Positions 41,513 through 50,478 of a stretch of 64,000 bases of DNA are shown piece after piece. Source of the DNA: Mycobacterium sp. IS-3022 (GTDB lineage Bacteria > Actinomycetota > Actinomycetes > Mycobacteriales > Mycobacteriaceae). The position numbers were made by a program, and so were the translations under genes. The stretch covers positions 62,001-126,000 of the forward strand of contig NZ_LQIN01000002.1 of the NCBI RefSeq assembly GCF_001500065.1, in the 5' to 3' direction. Below the pieces are notes generated by a model, which saw nothing but the letters and a program-made list of their open reading frames with translations, had not been told where the DNA came from and ran no database searches. Numbering within the stretch: the stretch's first letter is position 1; every line of letters begins with the position of its first letter.

Positions 41513-42786
41513 CCCGGCTGCCCGATCTGCATCGAGTTGCGCGGCGGCCCGTCGATCGGACCGAACAGCAGTTGTTTGATTCCGTCGGCGTTGAGGACGA
41601 TGCCGGAGTTGCCGTACCGATAGGGATTGGCGCCCGTGTCGGCAACCAGATAGGGCGGCCTCTTCTCGAACTGGACTGGCAGACCCGCGCATTGCGGCCC
41701 ACCCTTGGCGCCGACCTTCGGAAGGTCCTGTGGGTAGCGGTACCGCTCCACACCCCAGGTGAAACCGGTGCTGACCTCGGCGCCAGGAAGCCGCAACGGT
41801 GGTGCTTTCACCAGCGGGATCAACCCGGACAGAAGGCAGTTCAGCGCCGGGTGGTACTCGTTGAGCAGATCGGTGGTCGGAACCAGCAGCCGCAACGTGT
41901 CGGTGAGGCCCTGTCGGTTCCCGCCGACGACGTCGTTACCGGTGCCCGCGACACCGATGACGCTCACCAGAAAACGGTCGAGGTTCGCCTGTTGGTCGAC
42001 GACTGTGCCGCTCAGCTTGCTCGAGTTCTCGAGAACATGCATCAAGTCGGGTGCGACGTCGGCGAACGCGTTCAGGACCGTCGGCGCCACGGACAAGTCG
42101 TGGCTCAGGTTCGGCAGGCTGGGATCGAGTTCGGCGAGAGCACTGTTCATGTCCGTGATGGCTTGGCCCAGCTTGTCTCCGCGACCGCTCAGCCCCGTTG
42201 CCAGGGCGGTGAGCGTGGTGTTCAGCTTCGTCGGCTCGATGGCCGAAACCAGGGTGTTGAGTTTCTGGAAAAGCGTGTTGATCTCGACGGTGACGTGTTC
42301 GGCGGCGACCGTCTGGCCTGCGCGCAGCGGCCCCCGCGAGGACTCAGCCGGCGGCACCAACTGGACGTACTTGGCGCCGAAGACCGTACTCGCAGCGACG
42401 TTTACACCGACGTTCTCCGGAATCGAGCCGATCTCGGCGGCATCGATCGCCAAATGGATGACGGCCCTGCCGTCCGGCATTTCCTCGATCGACGACACCC
42501 TGCCGACCTCGACGTCGCGCATCTTGACCTTGGCTTGCGCGTTCATGACGAGCCCTGCTCGCTCGGCCACCACGGTGACGGGGACGGTGTCGGTGAACAG
42601 TTCGCCGCGAAACAGTTGTACCGCGAACGCGAAGACCATCACGATCACCGCGATCGTCAGCAGGCCCATTGCGGGCCTCTTGTAGCCGGCCGCACCGAAA
42701 CTGCGACCCGGCGTCGCCGCCACGGGAGCCGCCGCGGTGGCGGTCTCCGACCGGTGCATCGGTCCTGGCCCAGCGTCGCGCATCAT
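41509..42786 (-). CDS. mceA: MCE-family protein, MceA position, first gene of the operon
   Basis: 425 residues from ATG at 42786, which has AAGGGG upstream; a TTG at 42804 is a less likely start. Polar 35-residue cytoplasmic tail, membrane helix (about 41-58), MCE domain (VPVTVVAERAGLVMNAQAKVKMRDVEVG) and a helical region. In typical operons mceA is preceded by two yrbE permease genes; here the preceding gene is a CoA-transferase, so the permease must come from elsewhere. Confidence 0.88.
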   Translation of the reverse strand: MMRDAGPGPMHRSETATAAAPVAATPGRSFGAAGYKRPAMGLLTIAVIVMVFAFAVQLFRGELFTDTVPVTVVAERAGLVMNAQAKVKMRDVEVGRVSSIEEMPDGRAVIHLAIDAAEIGSIPENVGVNVAASTVFGAKYVQLVPPAESSRGPLRAGQTVAAEHVTVEINTLFQKLNTLVSAIEPTKLNTTLTALATGLSGRGDKLGQAITDMNSALAELDPSLPNLSHDLSVAPTVLNAFADVAPDLMHVLENSSKLSGTVVDQQANLDRFLVSVIGVAGTGNDVVGGNRQGLTDTLRLLVPTTDLLNEYHPALNCLLSGLIPLVKAPPLRLPGAEVSTGFTWGVERYRYPQDLPKVGAKGGPQCAGLPVQFEKRPPYLVADTGANPYRYGNSGIVLNADGIKQLLFGPIDGPPRNSMQIGQPG

Positions 42787-42809
42787 CGATGCGTCCCCTT
42801 GCAAATACC

Positions 42810-42829
42810 GACTCTCTCTTTGGAGAGTC
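42810..42829. promoter_or_regulatory. Inverted repeat GACTCTC-N6-GAGAGTC in the mce promoter
   Basis: Perfect seven-base arms with a six-base spacer, 24 bases upstream of the mceA ATG. It could be a second regulator's operator or a leader hairpin. Its core differs from the 18-bp operator just upstream. Confidence 0.5.
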
Positions 42830-42843
42830 CTGTTGGCGGCGAT

Positions 42844-42861
42844 TGAGAATCACCATTTTCA
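42844..42861. promoter_or_regulatory. 18-bp operator, copy E (TGAGAAT-CACC-ATTTTCA)
   Basis: Left arm perfect, right arm 6 of 7, spacing four. It is in the 127-base gap between the double CoA-transferase and mceA, so the mce operon belongs to the same putative regulon as the FadE and P450 genes. Confidence 0.68.
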
Positions 42862-42913
42862 TCCCGTGGGCAGACTGTACAGCACTCGCGTCTGTCCAAC
42901 ACCGAAACGACAG

Positions 42914-45277
42914 CTAAGCGTTCAGGAGTCGCTCGCCGATGACGCGCTGCTCACGCAGGGCCGAAATTTCCTCTGCCGTCAGACCAAGCGCGCCGAGCAC
43001 CTGGTCGTTGTGCTGACCGAGCGTCGGCGATGGGGCATGGTGGTGCCGCGACGGGCCCGGCGAGATGCGGAAGGGCCAACCCGGGAAGCGTTGCCGGCCC
43101 GCGATCCGGTGGTCGAGGTCTTCGTAGAATCCCCGCGCCTCGAGTTGGTCGACGTCGTACATCCGGTCGCCCGTCATCAGTCGCTGCGCGGGTACGCCGT
43201 GTCGGAGCAGCGCCTCGGCGGCCTCCTCGGCGTCTCGCGCCGCTGTGTAATCGGCGATCACCTCGTCGAACTCGTCGTGGTGCTGCAATCGTGCGTCGGC
43301 GGTGACGAATCGCGGATCATCGCGCAGTTCTGGCCGATCGATGACCTCGGTGACGGCGGCCCAGTCAGTGTCGTCCCGCACCGAGACGGCGACCCAATCG
43401 TCGTCGCCCTGCGCGCGGTAGACGCCTTGCGCGTAATGGCGGTGCCGGTTGCCCTCACGTTCGCGCACGCGTTTGGTCATCGAATACTCGATGACCGGTT
43501 CGGCCGTGACCGCGGCGCCGACCTCGATCTGCGCCACCTCGATCAGTTGACCCTCGCCCGTACGGCGTCGGTGTTCGAGCGCGGCGAGCAAAGCCACCGT
43601 CGCGTGCACACCGGCGATCGGATCGGCGGGACCCTGCAGATTGCACGGCGGACCGTCGGCGTACCCGGTGACCGCGGACATCCCGGCCAGCTGTTCGATG
43701 TTCAACGCCCAGCCGACGTAATCGCGCCACGGGCCCTCCAAGCCGAAGCCAGGCATGCGGACCATGACCACCCCCGGGTTGGCCTTGACGAGAGAGTCGT
43801 AGTCCAGCCCGAATTGTTCGACCACCCGGGGCGAGAAATTCTCGACCACCACGTCGGCTTCGGCCGCCAGCCGCAGTGCCAGTTCCCGGCCCGTGTCGGT
43901 GCTGAGGTCGAGCGTGATGTCGCGCTTGTTGAGGTTGGTGCCCTGCCACAACGGCCCGATCTCGTACCAGTCGTCGCTGTTGCGGAGCAGCGAGCCCGAG
44001 TACCGATGCCCGTCGGGGCGCTGGATCGACTCGACCTTGACGACGTCGGCGCCGAACGCACCCAGGTAACAGGTGAGATAGGCGCCCGCCCAGAACGTAC
44101 TGAGGTCGAACACCTTCAGGCCTGCGAACGGGCTCTCCGCGTCGCCGACGTCCGTCGCGCGCTCCCTGCGGGCGTCCCATTCTCCGGCGTCGGCCGCACC
44201 GAGGAGCGGCGCGGGTCGCGGCGCGGGCACCGGCGTCTTCGACAACCGGAACGGCGCGCCCGGCCTGCGGAACCGCGCGGCCTCGGGGCCGCCGTCGACG
44301 AAGAAGCCGCGGTCCCGGTACTGCGGGCAGTCCACGATCGTGGATCCGTCGTTGATCGGGGCGGCCGGAATCCGCATGGCCTGACTCAACTCGACCAGGT
44401 CGGCCACCGGCATCGAGTCCAGCCAGGGCTGCGCCTTCGCGAAGAACTCGTCGCGCTCCGGACCGCCCAGCATGATGGCGAGTTGATGTTCGCCGAACTC
44501 CGGCAGGCCGACCATGGCACAGACATCGAGCCAGTGCTGCCCGGTCAGGCAGTTGATGCCGATCCAGCCGTCGGCGGCCCTGACGATGCCCAGCATCGGC
44601 GCGGCCTTCGAATTGGTCGGCAAGCCCATGCTTTTCAGCCGCTCGGCCATCAGCATCGGATACGGCAACGTGCTCAGCAGTGACTCAAACGCCGACACGT
44701 CGGCTTCCACGACCCGGCCCCTTTCCGCATCCGCGACACGCAGGGCGGTCAGCGCCGCGAGCGCCGCGTAACTCCCCGCGATGTACTCGGGTATGCGCGC
44801 GCCGGCCTGCACCGGCGGCCGGCCGAACTCCCGGGTGTTGACCCATCCCGACGCCGCCTGCAGCGTCAGCGGCGTCGACGGCAGATCGCGCCGGGGGCCT
44901 TCCTGGCCGTAGTCGGAGACCCTGACGACGACGAGGTCGCGGTTGATCCGCTGCAGGGCCTCGCGGTCGAGTCCCCAGTCGAACCGGACGGCCGAACCGG
45001 CAGGCAGATCCTCGACCAGCAGATCGGCCTGCGCGATCAGCTCGTGAGCTTGCGACAGACCCGATGCCGTCCCGAGATCGACTGTCAGGCCGCTCTTTCC
45101 GGCGTTCAGATACTCGAACAACCCACCGCCGGGACCCCAGTTCCGTAGCGGGTCACCCGCCGGCGGCTCGATCTTGCACACATCGGCGCCGAGGTCGGTC
45201 AGCAGCTTGGTGCAATACGGCGCCGCGATGTCGCTGCCCAGTTCGACGACACGCAGTCCGGCCAGCGCGTCACTCAC
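42914..45277 (-). CDS. Fused double CoA-transferase family III (CaiB/BaiF) protein
   Basis: 787 residues, twice the usual length: two CaiB-like halves in tandem (about 1-370 and 385-787). Each half starts with the CoA-transferase signature (GLRVVELGSDIAAPYCTKLL; GLKVFDLSTFWAGAYLTCYL). The catalytic Asp is visible in the second half (ADPIAGVHATVALL) but is Glu in the first (IPEYIAGSYAALA). Family III enzymes move CoA between acids without ATP. Two-in-one chains mimic the interlocked dimer; one half may be structural. GTG at 45277 has GGAGGAG upstream. Confidence 0.86.
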   Translation of the reverse strand: MSDALAGLRVVELGSDIAAPYCTKLLTDLGADVCKIEPPAGDPLRNWGPGGGLFEYLNAGKSGLTVDLGTASGLSQAHELIAQADLLVEDLPAGSAVRFDWGLDREALQRINRDLVVVRVSDYGQEGPRRDLPSTPLTLQAASGWVNTREFGRPPVQAGARIPEYIAGSYAALAALTALRVADAERGRVVEADVSAFESLLSTLPYPMLMAERLKSMGLPTNSKAAPMLGIVRAADGWIGINCLTGQHWLDVCAMVGLPEFGEHQLAIMLGGPERDEFFAKAQPWLDSMPVADLVELSQAMRIPAAPINDGSTIVDCPQYRDRGFFVDGGPEAARFRRPGAPFRLSKTPVPAPRPAPLLGAADAGEWDARRERATDVGDAESPFAGLKVFDLSTFWAGAYLTCYLGAFGADVVKVESIQRPDGHRYSGSLLRNSDDWYEIGPLWQGTNLNKRDITLDLSTDTGRELALRLAAEADVVVENFSPRVVEQFGLDYDSLVKANPGVVMVRMPGFGLEGPWRDYVGWALNIEQLAGMSAVTGYADGPPCNLQGPADPIAGVHATVALLAALEHRRRTGEGQLIEVAQIEVGAAVTAEPVIEYSMTKRVREREGNRHRHYAQGVYRAQGDDDWVAVSVRDDTDWAAVTEVIDRPELRDDPRFVTADARLQHHDEFDEVIADYTAARDAEEAAEALLRHGVPAQRLMTGDRMYDVDQLEARGFYEDLDHRIAGRQRFPGWPFRISPGPSRHHHAPSPTLGQHNDQVLGALGLTAEEISALREQRVIGERLLNA

Positions 45278-45389
45278 GCCTCGACTCCTCCCCGCTGCGC
45301 TCCTCGCTGCGTTCCTCGTTCCTGCGGTACTCGTCCCCTGCCCTTCGGGCGTGGGCCCAGCGATGCTCGCGCGTCGTCGCCTTCGGGGC
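45278..45389. other. Intergenic low-complexity stretch
   Basis: Imperfect repeats of GCTCCTCGCTGCG-type sequence occupy the first half. I see no gene or convincing terminator. It separates the aldehyde dehydrogenase and CoA-transferase on the same strand. Confidence 0.35.
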
Positions 45390-46847
45390 TCACGCCGGAA
45401 CCCCGATCGCCTTGGGTTCCATATAGGCGCGCAACCCCATCACCCCGCCCTCACGGCCGATGCCGCTCTGCTTGAAGCCGCCGAAGGGCGCGTCGCCGGG
45501 GATGGTGCCGTTGATCGAGACCTGACCCGTTCTGATGCGGCGCGCGATCGCCACCGCCCGGTCGACATCGGTACCCCAGACCGCACCGCCGAGCCCGTAC
45601 GCGGAGTTGTTGGCGATGGCCACGGCGTCGTCGTCACCGCGATGGCGCAGGACCGTCAGCACCGGACCGAAAACCTCCTCCTGCGCGATGTACGAATCGG
45701 CGCTGGTGTCGGTCAGGATCGTCGGCTCGAAAAAAAATCCACCCAAATGGTTTTCGGGACGCCCGCCGCCCGTCACCACCTTCGCGCCGTCGGATTCGGC
45801 ACGCCGGACGAAACCTTCCACTCGCTCCAGATGCTGGCTGCTGATCAGCGGGCCCATGGTCACCCCATCGTCCGCGGGATTGCCGACAGTCACCGCGCGC
45901 GCGAGGTCGGTGAGCCGGGCGACGACCTCGTCGTGAAGTCCTTCGGGCACCACCAACCGACTGTTGAGGATGCACGCCTGTCCCGCGTGCAGCGTGCATC
46001 CTTCGAACAGCAGTCGCTCGAACAGCTCATCGGTCAGCTCGACATCGTCGAGCAGCACGGTGGCCGACTTGCCGCCGCATTCCAGCAGGATGCGCTTCAT
46101 CGTCCCCGCCGCACCGGCCATCACCTCACGGCCCACCGACGAGCTGCCGGTGAAGCTGACCATGTCCACCCGTGGGTCGAGGGTCAGGGCCTTGCTGGCG
46201 TCGAGTCCGGTGGGAGTGACGACGTTGACGACTCCCGGCGGAATGTCGGTCTCCTCCTTGATGATCCGGGCCAGCGCCAAACCCGCCAAGGGAGTGAGCG
46301 GCGAGGGCTTGAGCACCAGCGTGTTGCCAGCGGCAAGCGCCGCGCCCACCTTCATCACGTTGAGGGTGTGCGGGAAGTTCCACGGCGTCATGACCGCGAC
46401 CACGCCGAGGGGCTCGTACCGCAACAGCGTCGTGCCCGCCGCGCCCCAGGCATCCATGGGCGCCTCCGCCGGTTCCAGCGCGAGTTCTGCGGCGTGCCCC
46501 GCCATGAACGCGGGTCCGTCGACGTGAATCAGCCGTTCGTTTGCTGTGCAGCCCCACTCCGCCTGCGCGAGCGCGTAGATCTCATCGCCATGAGCGAGCA
46601 GCGCATCGCTGAGCTGCTGCAGACACTCCGACCGCTCCTCCGGCGCCGCCGCCGCCCATGGCCCATCGTCGAACGCGGATCGCGCAGCGGCGATGGCCTG
46701 TTCGACCTGCGCCACCCCGGCGTCCGGCGCGGACGCGAGGGCCGCGCCGGTGGCCGGATCGATCACGTCGTACCGGCCGCTGTCGGGGACCGCCCAACTG
46801 CCGTTGATGAAGAGGTCATAGTTGTCGATGAGGTTGGACGCGGCCAT
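45390..46847 (-). CDS. Aldehyde dehydrogenase family protein
   Basis: 485 residues. NAD-binding and catalytic motifs are intact: TPWNFPHTLNVMKVGAALAAGN (about 155), FTGSSSVGREVM (about 230), general base Glu in LECGGKS (about 255) and catalytic Cys in HAGQACILNS (about 290). Typical of class 3-like ALDHs that oxidise an aldehyde to the acid. ATG at 46847 chosen; the frame is open upstream into the intergenic region. It would supply the acid for CoA ligases or the CoA-transferase that follows. Confidence 0.88.
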   Translation of the reverse strand: MAASNLIDNYDLFINGSWAVPDSGRYDVIDPATGAALASAPDAGVAQVEQAIAAARSAFDDGPWAAAAPEERSECLQQLSDALLAHGDEIYALAQAEWGCTANERLIHVDGPAFMAGHAAELALEPAEAPMDAWGAAGTTLLRYEPLGVVAVMTPWNFPHTLNVMKVGAALAAGNTLVLKPSPLTPLAGLALARIIKEETDIPPGVVNVVTPTGLDASKALTLDPRVDMVSFTGSSSVGREVMAGAAGTMKRILLECGGKSATVLLDDVELTDELFERLLFEGCTLHAGQACILNSRLVVPEGLHDEVVARLTDLARAVTVGNPADDGVTMGPLISSQHLERVEGFVRRAESDGAKVVTGGGRPENHLGGFFFEPTILTDTSADSYIAQEEVFGPVLTVLRHRGDDDAVAIANNSAYGLGGAVWGTDVDRAVAIARRIRTGQVSINGTIPGDAPFGGFKQSGIGREGGVMGLRAYMEPKAIGVPA

Positions 46848-46869
46848 CAGATCACTGGACCTTCCTGGT

Positions 46870-47057
46870 TGTCCGACTGAGGGTGACCGACCGTCCCACT
46901 CAGGCGCGAGCTGTCCGACATCTGTGCCTCGTGTGTACACCGCGCAATGCCGCCCAGTCAACGGACATGCCAATTATCCTGCGTAGATGATGGTTGACAC
47001 GCCGGTCGCGCGTGGGGTAGACACAGAACCACCGGACAGTGCGGAGGTATTTGTCCG
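46870..47057. promoter_or_regulatory. Five copies of TGTCCG/CGGACA in the divergent ALDH/P450 promoter
   Basis: Copies at 46870-46875, 46912-46917, 46962-46967 (reverse), 47033-47038 (reverse) and 47052-47057. The last two form an inverted pair 13 bases apart, just before the P450 start. The extended form is roughly [CT]TGTCCG[AG]. The density is well above the chance rate for a 6-mer, but the regulator is unknown. The rest of the 238-base gap shows no gene. Confidence 0.45.
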
Positions 47058-47085
47058 ATGGCCGATGCGTTGAGGAGACCCCGCG

Positions 47086-48300
47086 GTGCCCACTGAATCC
47101 ACGTCGCGACCCACGTCCGCGTACCCGTTGCACTCCCCGGACTTCTATGCGGGCGACCCGTACCCGGTCTATCGGGAACTGCGCGACACCACCCCCGTGG
47201 TGTGGAACGACGTGACGAATTTCTGGGCGCTGACCAAGTACGAGGACATCCGCTTCGTCTCGGGCCATCCGCACTTGTTCTCATCGACCAAGGGGATCAC
47301 GATCCCGGATCCCAGCCAGCCTGAACCCATCCAGGAAGGCAACCTGATCTTCACCGATCCGCCGCGACACCGTCAGCTCCGCAAGCTGATCAATTCCGGC
47401 TTCACCCGCCGTCAGGTCACTTTGCTGGAGCCGAAGGTCCGCGAGATAGTAAACGGCATCCTCGACAGCGTGGACCCGGCGCGGGAATACGAGTTCGCCG
47501 AAGAGATCGCGGCTCCCCTGCCCACCCGGATGATTGCCGAGATGCTCGGCGCGCCGCCCGAGGATTGGGAGAGGTTTCGCGCCTGGTCGGACGCCGCGGT
47601 CGGCACCGCGGACCCGGACATCGAGCTGGATCACCTGGTGGCACTCGGTGAGCTGTATGAATACTTCACCGCGCTCATCGCCGCACGCCGGTCCGGAGAG
47701 GTCACCGGCCAGGACGACTTGCTGTCGATCCTCGCAGCCGCCGAAGTCGACGGTGAACGCCTCACCGACGAGGATCTGCTGAACTTCTCGTTCCTGCTGC
47801 TGGTCGCCGGTAACGAGACGACGCGCAACCTCATCGCGCTCGGCACACTGACCCTGCTGGACCATCCGGATCAGTTCGCGCTGCTGCGCTCGAAACCGGA
47901 CCTGCTGCCGCTCGCGGTCGAAGAGATGTTGCGCTTCACCAGTCCGGTCACCCACATGGCGCGGGAGGCGACACAGGACATCGAGATTCGCGGCCAGCAG
48001 ATCAAGGCGGGCGAAACCGTCGTCATGCTCTACGGCGCGGCCAACCGGGACGCCGAAATCTTCGGCCCGACCAGTGAGGCGTTCGATATCACCCGAAACC
48101 CGAACCCGCACATCGCCTTCGGTGCCGGCGAGCACGCCTGCCTCGGTGCGCAGCTGGCCCGGCTGGAGGCCAGGATCATGTTCGAGGTGCTTCTCGGCAC
48201 CTACCCGAGCATCGAACTGACCGGTGACGTGACCCGGCTGCGCGCCACCATGGTGCCGGGTGTCAAACGCATGCCGGTGCGTCTGGGAGCGAGCGCCTGA
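47086..48300 (+). CDS. Cytochrome P450 (first gene of the igr-like operon)
   Basis: 404 residues. I-helix motif AGNETTRN (Thr for oxygen activation), ExxR in VEEMLRFTSP, and the heme loop FGAGEHACLGAQLAR with the Cys ligand. In the mycobacterial igr locus the first gene is a sterol 26-hydroxylase P450 (CYP125). This one begins a matching operon and resembles the CYP142/CYP125 group in overall pattern, but the subfamily is not certain from reading alone. GTG start at 47086; TGATG overlap with the next FadE. Confidence 0.88.
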   Translation: MPTESTSRPTSAYPLHSPDFYAGDPYPVYRELRDTTPVVWNDVTNFWALTKYEDIRFVSGHPHLFSSTKGITIPDPSQPEPIQEGNLIFTDPPRHRQLRKLINSGFTRRQVTLLEPKVREIVNGILDSVDPAREYEFAEEIAAPLPTRMIAEMLGAPPEDWERFRAWSDAAVGTADPDIELDHLVALGELYEYFTALIAARRSGEVTGQDDLLSILAAAEVDGERLTDEDLLNFSFLLLVAGNETTRNLIALGTLTLLDHPDQFALLRSKPDLLPLAVEEMLRFTSPVTHMAREATQDIEIRGQQIKAGETVVMLYGAANRDAEIFGPTSEAFDITRNPNPHIAFGAGEHACLGAQLARLEARIMFEVLLGTYPSIELTGDVTRLRATMVPGVKRMPVRLGASA

Positions 48301-49481
48301 TGGACTTCGACTACACCCCGGAGCAGAAACAGCTCCGCGAGGAATTCCGGGAGCGGCTGGAGACCGTGATGACCCCCGAGCGGCGCGCCGCCGTCGCGGG
48401 CCTGATGGAGGGCGGTGCCGCGATGACCGAGTGCAGGCGGGCGCTCGGCGAAGCCGGCCTGCTGGGCGTCGCGTGGCCCGTCGAGTACGGCGGGCGCGGG
48501 CTGACCGCGTTGGAGCAGTACATCTTTAACGAGGAGGCGCGTCGGGTGAACGCGCCGTTGCCGATGATCACGCTGAACACGGTCGGCCCCACCCTCATCC
48601 AGTACGGCACCGAGGAACAGAAGCAGAAGTTCCTTCCCGCGATACTCCAAGGCACCGTCGACTTCGCGATCGGGTACTCCGAACCCGGTGCGGGCAGCGA
48701 CCTGGCGTCGTTGCGGACGACGGCCGTGCGCGACGGTAACGAGTTCGTCATCAACGGGTCCAAGATGTTCACCAGCGGCGCGGAGTTCGCCGACTACATC
48801 TGGCTGGCGGCACGAACCGATCCAGAAGCCAAGAAACACAAGGGCATCACGGTGTTCATCGTGCCCACCGACTCGCCCGGCTTCTCGTGGAAACCCCTGC
48901 ACACCATGCCGGGAGTGTCGACCTACTACACGTTTTACGACGACGTGCGGGTACCCGAGAGCGCCATCGTGCTCGGCGAGAACCAAGGCTGGAAGCTGGT
49001 CACCAACCAGCTGAACCTCGAGCGCGCCGCACTGGGCAATCTCGGCGCGCTGGAGCCGTTGTTCGCCAAGACCTTGGAATGGGCCAGGACCACGCCGCTC
49101 GACGACGGCCGCGTCATCGACCAGCCCTGGGTGCAGCAGGCCCTTGCGCGCGTCGAGGCGCAGGTGGCCGCCTACCGACTGCTCAACCTGCGGGTCAACA
49201 CCAACATGAGTACCGGTGGGCTCGGCATGGGAGAGGCTTCGGCGGCAAAGGTTTTCGGCACCGAGCTCACCCAGCAGGTGGCCCGCGAACTGCTCGACGT
49301 CGTCGGGCAGGCCGGTACCCGAAAGGGCGCCACCGCGCCCGTGAAAGGCGAACTCGAGAGTGCCTACCGGCTGGCCGTCATCAACACCTTCGGTGGCGGT
49401 GCGAACGAACTGCAACGCGACATCATCGCCATGGCCGGCCTCGGGATGCCCCGCGCACCCCGCGACATGCGAGCGTCGTGA
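48300..49481 (+). CDS. Acyl-CoA dehydrogenase, FadE29/ChsE2-like
   Basis: 393 residues, long FadE. GVAWPVEYGGRGLTALEQYIFNEEA and FAIGYSEPGAGSDLASLRTTAVRDG, then a C-terminal FGGGANELQRDIIAMAGLGMPR, closely follow the M. tuberculosis FadE29 pattern. FadE29 pairs with FadE28 as the ChsE1-ChsE2 heterotetramer that desaturates the three-carbon sterol side-chain CoA ester. The matching short subunit is at 50479-51591, separated here by two genes instead of being adjacent. Confidence 0.88.
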   Translation: MDFDYTPEQKQLREEFRERLETVMTPERRAAVAGLMEGGAAMTECRRALGEAGLLGVAWPVEYGGRGLTALEQYIFNEEARRVNAPLPMITLNTVGPTLIQYGTEEQKQKFLPAILQGTVDFAIGYSEPGAGSDLASLRTTAVRDGNEFVINGSKMFTSGAEFADYIWLAARTDPEAKKHKGITVFIVPTDSPGFSWKPLHTMPGVSTYYTFYDDVRVPESAIVLGENQGWKLVTNQLNLERAALGNLGALEPLFAKTLEWARTTPLDDGRVIDQPWVQQALARVEAQVAAYRLLNLRVNTNMSTGGLGMGEASAAKVFGTELTQQVARELLDVVGQAGTRKGATAPVKGELESAYRLAVINTFGGGANELQRDIIAMAGLGMPRAPRDMRAS

Positions 49482-49496
49482 GAAAGGAATCCAGCA

Positions 49497-50048
49497 GTGA
49501 CCGACACAGCCAAAGACGAACTGCGCGAGCGCCTCGATGCGCTCATCGGCACCCCCACCGACGGCGTCGGCAAGCGGGTGCATGCGCCCGATCCGGTGAA
49601 CGCCGCGATGATCCGGCACTGGGCGTACGCACTGGGCGATATGAACCCGGCCTACCTGGATCCCGAGTTCGCGGAGAATTCCCGCTACGGCGGAATCGTC
49701 TCGCCGCCGGTGATGCTGCAGAGCTGGACGATGCCGCCGCCGAAGCTGGAAGGCATCCACGAGCGCGGCGGGGTGCCGATCGAGATCAAGACCAACCCGC
49801 TGCAGTTCCTCGCCGATGCCGGCTACACCGGCATCATCGCGACGAACTCCGAATTCGAGATCGAGCGCTATCCCCGCGTCGGAGACCAGATCACCGCGGA
49901 GACGGTCTTCGAGTCGATTTCGGATGAGAAGAAGACGGCGATGGGCACCGGCTTCTTCGTCACATGGGTCACCACGTACCGGGATCAGAACGGCGACGTC
50001 ATCGGGCGCCAATGGTTCCGCACCCTGCGATTCAAGACGGGGAACTGA
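49497..50048 (+). CDS. MaoC-like hotdog protein, ChsH2 N-terminal half as a separate gene
   Basis: 183 residues, one hotdog domain. The motif ALGDMNPAYLDPEFAEN keeps Asp but has Tyr where hydratase-2 enzymes have His, as in the non-catalytic ChsH2 N-terminal domain. In M. tuberculosis ChsH2 this domain is fused to a DUF35 domain; here the DUF35 is the next gene with no gap (TGA then ATG). It should pair with the catalytic partner at 51588 to form the enoyl-CoA hydratase. Confidence 0.85.
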   Translation: MTDTAKDELRERLDALIGTPTDGVGKRVHAPDPVNAAMIRHWAYALGDMNPAYLDPEFAENSRYGGIVSPPVMLQSWTMPPPKLEGIHERGGVPIEIKTNPLQFLADAGYTGIIATNSEFEIERYPRVGDQITAETVFESISDEKKTAMGTGFFVTWVTTYRDQNGDVIGRQWFRTLRFKTGN

Positions 50049-50462
50049 ATGGCCAGCAGACTCGCCCCTTCAATCAGCCCGGACACCGAGTTCTTCTGGT
50101 CGGGGCTGAAGGACAACGAGCTTCGCATCCAGCGCTGCACGGACTGCAAGACGCTGCGGGTTCCGCCGCGGCCGATGTGCGGTAACTGCCAATCGCTGAA
50201 CTGGGACTATGTGGTGTCCACCGGACGCGGCACCGTTTACAGCTTCGTGATGCCGCAGTACCCGCCGCTGCCCTTCCTGCAATACCCCTACGTCGTCGCG
50301 CTTATCGAGCTCGACGAGGGTGTGCGCGTCGTGTCGAACCTGTGCGATATCGAGCCTGGAGCGATCGAGGTCGGGATGCCCGTCGAGGTCTTCTACGAAA
50401 CCTTCGAGGCCCTTCCCAGCGGGGAAGAGCTGGTGCTGCACCAATTTCGGCCGGCCCACTGA
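50049..50462 (+). CDS. DUF35 protein, ChsH2 C-terminal half as a separate gene
   Basis: 137 residues. Zinc ribbon CTDCKTLRVPPRPMCGNC with four cysteines, then an OB-fold (GRGTVYSFVMPQYP, PYVVALIELDEGVRVVSNL). The ATG follows the upstream stop immediately. In ChsH2 this domain binds the Ltp2 aldolase and passes hydrated product to it; the Ltp2-like gene is three genes downstream. The split is a natural gene boundary, because the start codon is exactly in place and the upstream C-terminus (WFRTLRFKTGN) is complete. Confidence 0.86.
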   Translation: MASRLAPSISPDTEFFWSGLKDNELRIQRCTDCKTLRVPPRPMCGNCQSLNWDYVVSTGRGTVYSFVMPQYPPLPFLQYPYVVALIELDEGVRVVSNLCDIEPGAIEVGMPVEVFYETFEALPSGEELVLHQFRPAH

Positions 50463-50478
50463 GTAGAGGGAACGACGA

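Noticed and set aside
42787..42804. TTG at 42804 as the mceA start
   Set aside because: The ATG at 42786 has a proper ribosome binding site (AAGGGG), which the TTG lacks.
42737..44683. Long open frame (about 648 codons) on the plus strand opposite the fused CoA-transferase
   Set aside because: It has no recognisable domain and is antisense to a clear double CaiB gene; such shadow frames are usual in high-GC DNA.
50040..50055. Frameshift or sequencing error splitting a fused ChsH2 gene
   Set aside because: TGA and ATG are exactly adjacent, both proteins are complete, and no one-base change would join them in frame without removing the stop; a natural gene split fits better.
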